DNA from: Sulfitobacter sp. BSw21498
GTDB taxonomy: Bacteria; Pseudomonadota; Alphaproteobacteria; Rhodobacterales; Rhodobacteraceae
DNA: 64,000 nt
Reading direction: 5' to 3'
Assembly: GCF_006064855.1 (NCBI RefSeq)
Contig: NZ_CP040753.1
Location: 186,001-250,000, forward strand
Numbering within the stretch: the first letter of the stretch is position 1; each line of letters begins with the position of its first letter. A model generated the notes under the pieces. The model was not told where the DNA came from. It made no database searches and was given only the letters and a program-made list of their open reading frames with translations. The translations under genes and the position numbers were made by a program. Shown here one piece after another: positions 59,558-64,000 of the stretch.

Positions 59558-61819
59558 ATGGCTGATGGGATAGAGACAGAAAGCCGCAAGCTGCTGGGGC
59601 GTCTGCGCGATGCCATGGCCAGTGATGACGCAGGGCAGGCGCGGCTGGATAAGATCACGCATCTGATTGCGTCTTCGATGGGCTGCGAAGTCTGCTCTAT
59701 CTACCTTTTCCGCGACGAAGACACGCTGGAACTCTGCGCGACCGAAGGGCTGAAAGCCGACGCGGTTCACGAAACGCGCATGAAGATGGGCGAAGGCCTG
59801 GTCGGTCGCGTCGCCAAGCGCAAACGTATCATAAACACACCTAACGCGCCCCAGGCCCCCGGTTTCCGGTTCATGCCTGAAACCGGCGAAGAGCTGTATT
59901 CGAGCTTTCTGGGTATACCGGTGCAGCGCTTGGGTGAAATGCTGGGCGTTCTGGTTGTCCAATCCAAAGCTGCCCGCGAATTTTCAGCCGACGAAGTTTA
60001 CGCGCTGGAAGTGGTCGCCATGGTGCTGGCCGAGATGACCGAACTGGGGGCCTTTGTCGGCGAGGGGGCCGCGATGTCGGCGCGCCACAGTCAGCCGGTC
60101 CTGCTGCGCGGCACCGTTGCCCAAGAAGGCGTCGCCGAAGGCCACGTCTGGCTGCACGAACCACGCGTCGTTGTGTCAAAGTTGGTGGCGGATGACCCCG
60201 TGATTGAAACCGCCCGCCTGAACGAAGCCGTCGACGATCTACGCGTCAGCGTCGATCAGATGATGGCGATGGCGGGGGGCGACAAGGACCAGCAGCAAGT
60301 GCTTGAAGCCTACCGCATGTTCGCCAACTCCAAAGGTTGGTTGCGTCGGATGGAGGAAGACATCGGCCGCGGTCTGTCCGCCGAGGCGGCTGTCGAAAAA
60401 GAACAATCCTTGGCACGGGCCCGTATGGGGCAAGCGAGCGACGCCTACCTGCGCGAACGGCTGTCCGATCTGGATGACCTGAGCAACCGTTTGCTGCGTA
60501 TTTTGACCGGGCAGGGGTCAAACACCGGCGCAGAGATGCCTGCCGACCCAATTTTGGTGGCGCGTAATATCGGACCGGCGGAACTGCTGGAATATGGTCG
60601 CTCTCTGCGCGGTATCGTGTTGGAAGGTGGATCGGTCGGCAGCCATGCCGCGATTGTCGCGCGGGCGCTGGCGATTCCGCTGATCGTTCATGCCGCGCGC
60701 GTGACCAATGACGCGCTAAACGGTGACCGGATCATGGTCGATGGTGAACAAGGCGTGGTGCACCTGCGCCCCGATGAAACCGTCGCCTCTGCGTTTCGTG
60801 ACAAGATTGCGATGCAGGCCGAGGCGCAGGAACGCTATGCCTCGATCCGCGACAAAGCAGCGATTACCAAATGCGGCACCACGGTCGGTCTACATATGAA
60901 TGCGGGGCTGATGGCTGACTTGCCCTCGCTGGAGGGGTCGGGGGCCGAAGGGGTGGGGCTGTTCCGCACCGAGCTGCAGTTCCTTGTACGCAGCAAGATG
61001 CCCAAACGGTCCGAGCTGTCGGCGTTGTACAGCCGTGTGCTGGATGCTGCGACTGGCAAGCGCGTGGTTTTCCGGACGCTGGACATCGGGTCGGACAAAG
61101 TGCTGCCCTATATGAAGCCCAACGACGAACCGAACCCCGCGCTGGGGTGGCGTGCGATCCGCGTGGGGCTAGACAAACCGGGTATGATGCGGATGCAGTT
61201 GCAAGCGTTGATCCGGGCCGCAAACGGACGCCCGCTGTCGGTGATGTTTCCCTTTGTCGCGCAGTTCGAAGAATACCGCGCCGCCCGCGCCGAGATGGAC
61301 AAGACGCTTGCCCGCGAGGCCCGTTTGGGTCACGTGCTGCCCTCGCAGATCGAAGTGGGGGCGATGCTGGAAACTCCATCGCTCGCCTTTGCCCCGACCA
61401 AGTTCTTCGAAGAGGTCGAGTTCCTGTCGATCGGTGGCAACGATCTCAAGCAGTTCTTTTTCGCTGCCGACCGCGAGAATGAACTCGTGCGCCGCCGCTA
61501 TGACACGTTGAACGTCAGCTTCCTGACCTTTCTCGAAATCATCGTTGGCCGCTGCCGTGAAACCGGAACACCGTTGTCGTTTTGCGGCGAGGATGCGGGC
61601 CGTCCGGTGGAGGCACTGTGTTTTGCCGCGATCGGGATAACCACGCTCTCCATGCGCCCTGCCTCTATCGGGCCGGTCAAAAGCATGTTGCTGCGGTCTG
61701 ATCTGAGCGAAATCCGCGAGGTCATCTATGCCGCGCGGGATCGTGGAGACCAGTCGGTCCGCCCCGCGGTGATGGAATATCTGCGCAGCCAAACCAACGA
61801 CGTGCGCCGCCTGCCGTAG
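59558..61819 (+). CDS. ptsP: Phosphoenolpyruvate-protein phosphotransferase PtsP (nitrogen PTS enzyme I)
   Basis: A 753-aa EI-Ntr. A GAF domain (residues ~15-155, with SSMGCEVCSIYLFRDEDTLE) senses a small molecule, probably glutamine by analogy. The helical HPr-binding region follows; the phosphorylated His is in GGSVGSHAAIVARALAIPLI near residues 352-371. The PEP-binding TIM barrel has EGVGLFRTELQFL, MFPFVAQFEEYRAA, FLSIGGNDLKQFFFAADREN and the Cys in LSFCGEDAGRP. It starts phosphoryl transfer to NPr and EIIA-Ntr. lysC-ptsP linkage is common in alphaproteobacteria. Confidence 0.95.
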   Translation: MADGIETESRKLLGRLRDAMASDDAGQARLDKITHLIASSMGCEVCSIYLFRDEDTLELCATEGLKADAVHETRMKMGEGLVGRVAKRKRIINTPNAPQAPGFRFMPETGEELYSSFLGIPVQRLGEMLGVLVVQSKAAREFSADEVYALEVVAMVLAEMTELGAFVGEGAAMSARHSQPVLLRGTVAQEGVAEGHVWLHEPRVVVSKLVADDPVIETARLNEAVDDLRVSVDQMMAMAGGDKDQQQVLEAYRMFANSKGWLRRMEEDIGRGLSAEAAVEKEQSLARARMGQASDAYLRERLSDLDDLSNRLLRILTGQGSNTGAEMPADPILVARNIGPAELLEYGRSLRGIVLEGGSVGSHAAIVARALAIPLIVHAARVTNDALNGDRIMVDGEQGVVHLRPDETVASAFRDKIAMQAEAQERYASIRDKAAITKCGTTVGLHMNAGLMADLPSLEGSGAEGVGLFRTELQFLVRSKMPKRSELSALYSRVLDAATGKRVVFRTLDIGSDKVLPYMKPNDEPNPALGWRAIRVGLDKPGMMRMQLQALIRAANGRPLSVMFPFVAQFEEYRAARAEMDKTLAREARLGHVLPSQIEVGAMLETPSLAFAPTKFFEEVEFLSIGGNDLKQFFFAADRENELVRRRYDTLNVSFLTFLEIIVGRCRETGTPLSFCGEDAGRPVEALCFAAIGITTLSMRPASIGPVKSMLLRSDLSEIREVIYAARDRGDQSVRPAVMEYLRSQTNDVRRLP

Positions 61820-62078
61820 CGGTCTGCGCCGGTAGGGTCTAAAGCAGCAATAAGGCCGGATTTATCCATTGGGCTGCAAGGATGTGCATCGACAGGCGCA
61901 CCCCTGACGTAGATTTCTGCAAAGGTGACACGGGCGGCCATATATCGCAGCCCCAGTTTCGCAGAGCGAAAAAAGAAACCGAAATAGTGGCTATGCGCGT
62001 GCGGCTTTATTCCCTTTAATGCCTTTAAATCGCAGCGCGGAGGAAAGCTGCGGGCAGCTATGGGAGAAGCGCGGGCAT

Positions 62079-63239
62079 ATGAACCCTTTTGTATTCAACA
62101 CCACCAAATCCGTCGTATTCGAAAACGGAGCCGCCGTGCGTATCGCGGAGTTGGCAGGCAGTCTGCTGGGCAAGGCCTGCCTGCTGATCACGGACCCCGG
62201 TTTGCGCCAGCTTGGTCTATGTGAGCCTTGCATCGACGCGCTGGAAAAAGCGGGTCATCAGGTCACCATCTTTGACAAGGTAGAGGCGGACCCCTCGCGC
62301 GAGACATTGATGCGCGCAGTCGAGGCAGGGCGGTCAGCAGGGGCCACGGGTGTGATCGGCTTTGGCGGCGGATCATCGCAAGACGTGGCCAAGCTTGTGG
62401 CGCTTCTGCTTGGCTCTGACGAGGATCTGGATGCCGCTTGGGGGGTAGGGCAGGCCAAGGGGCCGCGCTTGCCACTGGTGTTGATCCCCACAACCGCTGG
62501 TACCGGATCAGAGGTCACGCCCGTGTCGATCATCACCGTCGGCGCAGAGGAAAAGCGCGGCGTGTCGTCGCCTGTGATCCTGCCTGACATGGCCATTCTG
62601 GACGCGTCCCTGACGGTTGGACTGCCTGCGCCGATTACGGCGGCAACGGGGGTTGATGCGATGGTCCACGCGATTGAATCCTATGCGTCGGTCAATGCGA
62701 ACAACAACCCCGTGTCCAAGCTGCTCGCCCGCGAAGCCTTGCGTTTGCTTGGGGCCAATATCGAAGCCGTGGTGGCCGACGGCAGCAATGTCGACGCCCG
62801 CGGTGCAATGTTGTTGGGGTCCATGCTGGCGGGTCAGGCCTTTGCCAATTCGCCGGTCGCGGCGGTGCATGCGCTGGCCTATCCCATCGGCGGCACCTTT
62901 CACATCCCGCACGGACTTTCCAATGCGCTGGTGCTGCCTCATGTACTGCGCTTTAACGCGCCACACGCCGGCAGCGTCTACGCCGAGATCGCCGCAGATG
63001 CTTTCCCCGCACTGGCAGAGGTGGAGGGCAGTCAGGCCCGCACAGAAGCCTTTATCAATGCGCTCTCAGAGCTTTCGGCCAAGCTCGGGCTTCCCCAGCG
63101 TCTGCGCGACGTGGATATTCCACAAAGTGCGATCCCAAAGATGGCCGAAGATGCGATGGTGCAGGCGCGTTTGCTGGTCAATAATCCGCGCGACGTCACG
63201 CAGGCCGACGCTCATGCGATCTATGAGGCGGCTTGGTAA
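62079..63239 (+). CDS. Iron-containing alcohol dehydrogenase
   Basis: A 386-aa Fe-type (group III) alcohol dehydrogenase. The NAD loop is VIGFGGGSSQDVAKLVALL near residues 92-110, then LPLVLIPTTAGTGSEVTPVS near 136-155; metal ligands are the Asp in TGVDAMVHAIESYASVNANN and the His of AAVHALAYPIGGTFHIPHG with a later His. The substrate is not clear (ethanol, butanol, lactaldehyde or a hydroxy acid). Its start MNPFVFN has GGGAG about 13 bases upstream. Its stop overlaps the thioesterase gene by TAATG. The 259-bp gap before it shows no gene, only a small AGCTG-CAGCT palindrome at 62046-62059. Confidence 0.9.
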   Translation: MNPFVFNTTKSVVFENGAAVRIAELAGSLLGKACLLITDPGLRQLGLCEPCIDALEKAGHQVTIFDKVEADPSRETLMRAVEAGRSAGATGVIGFGGGSSQDVAKLVALLLGSDEDLDAAWGVGQAKGPRLPLVLIPTTAGTGSEVTPVSIITVGAEEKRGVSSPVILPDMAILDASLTVGLPAPITAATGVDAMVHAIESYASVNANNNPVSKLLAREALRLLGANIEAVVADGSNVDARGAMLLGSMLAGQAFANSPVAAVHALAYPIGGTFHIPHGLSNALVLPHVLRFNAPHAGSVYAEIAADAFPALAEVEGSQARTEAFINALSELSAKLGLPQRLRDVDIPQSAIPKMAEDAMVQARLLVNNPRDVTQADAHAIYEAAW

Positions 63240-63682
63240 TGGCCCCTCGCGCACCTGCCGCAACCCGGGCTGATTATGCTGATTTCTATCCGCTGCAGAC
63301 CCGCTGGAACGACAATGACGCTTATGGGCATATGAACAACGTCGTCCACTACGCGCTGTTTGATACGGCCGTGAATGGCTGGTTGATCGAACGCGGACTG
63401 TTGGATCCGCAGACCAGCCCTGTGTTCGGGCTCGTGGTTGAAACCGGCTGTCGATACTTTGGGGAAATGAAATTCCCTGACCGTGTAACCGCAGGTTTAC
63501 GGGTGGCGCAGCTTGGCAAAAGTTCTGTGCGGATGGAGCTGGGGTTGTTTAAAAATGACGACGACACGGCCTCTGCCGAAGGGTTCTTTGTGCATGTCTA
63601 CGTGGGGCGCGAAGACCATCGTCCGACTGAAATTCCCAGCCTGACCCGTAGCGCGCTAGAGGGGCTGCAAACCACCTCTTAA
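63239..63682 (+). CDS. Acyl-CoA thioesterase, 4-hydroxybenzoyl-CoA thioesterase-like hotdog protein
   Basis: A 147-aa hotdog protein of the 4HBT/YbgC type. LQTRWNDNDAYGHMNNVVHY near residues 18-37 contains the catalytic Asp (WNDNDAYGHMNN), and YFGEMKFPDRVTAGLRVAQL is the following strand pair. It should hydrolyse a short acyl- or aroyl-CoA. TAATG coupling to the alcohol dehydrogenase implies the two act on connected substrates, but which is unknown. A 157-bp gap with a hairpin follows before proB. Confidence 0.9.
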   Translation: MAPRAPAATRADYADFYPLQTRWNDNDAYGHMNNVVHYALFDTAVNGWLIERGLLDPQTSPVFGLVVETGCRYFGEMKFPDRVTAGLRVAQLGKSSVRMELGLFKNDDDTASAEGFFVHVYVGREDHRPTEIPSLTRSALEGLQTTS

Positions 63683-63770
63683 GCGTGGCGTAATCCCGCG
63701 CGTTCAGGCTTGGCGGTTGCAAGTGCTTGGTGTCCACATGTTATACATCACCGAATCACAGTGTCTTTCT

Positions 63771-63800
63771 GCATCGCGGCATTTCGTGCCGCGTGCGATG
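63771..63800 (+). promoter_or_regulatory. Hairpin in the proB leader
   Basis: GCGGCA and TGCCGC pair around TTTCG, extended by CATCGC with GCGATG after a 4-base bulge. It lies 40 bases before the proB start and downstream of a possible TATACA -10 at 63742. Confidence 0.35.
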
Positions 63801-63839
63801 ACGCATTGAAATTTAACAATAAACCGGAGAAATCTCCTC

Positions 63840-64000
63840 GTGTCCAAGAAGAAACGTATCGTCGTTAAAATCGGATCCAGCTTACTGGCCAATGAAGAAA
63901 AGCTGACATTGCGCTATGCTTTCATGAACGGTCTCATGGCGGATTTGGGGGACCTTCAGGACCAGGGCTACGAGATCATCCTGACCTCTTCAGGGTCGGT
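63840..64000 (+). CDS. proB: Glutamate 5-kinase, N-terminal part, cut by window edge
   Basis: The first ~53 residues are visible and the frame is open to the last base. After a GTG start and a basic tail (SKKKRIVVKIGSSLLANEE), the sequence has the amino-acid kinase fold: a VVKIGSSLL loop for ATP and the second-strand YEIILTSSGSV that binds glutamate. This is the layout of ProB, which phosphorylates glutamate in proline synthesis. GGAGA precedes the GTG by 9 bases. Other amino-acid kinases (ArgB, LysC) differ in the SSGS segment; the fragment is short, so the call is firm in family and fairly firm in function. Confidence 0.82.
   Translation, partial: MSKKKRIVVKIGSSLLANEEKLTLRYAFMNGLMADLGDLQDQGYEIILTSSGS

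Noticed and set aside
61820..62078. Possible small RNA or promoter in the ptsP-alcohol dehydrogenase gap
   Set aside because: Only a weak TTTCG/CGAAA hairpin and a short palindrome; no clear promoter-terminator pair.
1..64000. tRNA or rRNA genes
   Set aside because: I looked through the intergenic gaps for T-loop (GTTCRAATC-like) and clover-leaf patterns and saw none; matches such as GGTTCGAAT at ~36395 are inside trmB.
1..64000. CRISPR arrays, defence islands, prophage, transposons
   Set aside because: No regularly spaced repeats, no integrase, transposase, restriction or toxin-antitoxin signatures; gene content is housekeeping or catabolic.

Overview
The window is ordinary chromosomal DNA from a marine alphaproteobacterium of the Roseobacter group (Rhodobacterales; Sulfitobacter/Ruegeria-like). 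The evidence is GC-rich coding style, the irr-fabA-fabB-fabI locus, the miaB-phoH-ybeY-corC-lnt-metK-trmB order, the rpsA-ihfB-lapA-trpF order, and a SAM/SAH riboswitch in front of metK, a class known essentially from Rhodobacterales. I see no rRNA, tRNA, CRISPR array, prophage, integrase or insertion sequence. Both ends cut a gene: a fadB/fadJ-type gene at base 1 and proB at base 64000.

Layout. 1-8200 is lipid/acyl-CoA catabolism: fadJ (partial), a 99-aa unknown, fadA, a glutathione transferase, a 593-aa acyl-CoA dehydrogenase and a MerR regulator on the minus strand. Next come a LuxR-type solo regulator, a second MerR, and two overlapping PaaI-type thioesterases leading into a MATE exporter (to 9555). 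9623-13620 holds pyrD, DUF1330 and DUF952 genes, a secreted 5'-nucleotidase and a cupredoxin-like protein without copper ligands. 13723-21423 holds a LysR/glutaryl-CoA dehydrogenase divergent pair and a six-gene minus-strand operon (haloacid dehalogenase, alpha/beta hydrolase, Ser/Thr dehydratase, pcaD, alpha/beta hydrolase, pcaB). 21607-26670 holds an FKBP isomerase, an RNA methyltransferase and the unsaturated fatty acid synthesis genes with divergent irr.

27706-36524 is the conserved miaB...trmB block, interrupted by an OmpA-family protein and a small lipoprotein that share a 33-residue module. 36615-42623 holds aroA-cmk, a rhodanese, rpsA with a structured leader, ihfB-lapA and trpF. 42643-45810 is capsule export (kpsT, kpsE-like) plus kdsA. 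46062-57510 is a mix of DNA repair, SseB, a flavin dehydrogenase, adenine/MTA salvage (apt, mtnP), a SulP transporter, a flavin reductase, EcsC, the modABC molybdate importer and a NUDIX hydrolase. 57581-64000 holds DUF1178, lysC, ptsP (nitrogen PTS EI), an iron-type alcohol dehydrogenase coupled to a thioesterase, and the start of proB.

Themes: acyl-CoA chemistry dominates the first 26 kb; genes in operons are very often coupled by 1-4 base overlaps (TAATG, TGATG, ATGA); and a family of GC-rich hairpin repeats sits in several intergenic gaps. I did not find a convincing new defence or mobile system. The least-explained items are the OmpA/lipoprotein pair, the coupled 22-codon frame through a repeat before ybeY, the ligand-less cupredoxin, and the ACGT-rich control region between the first MerR gene and the LuxR gene.
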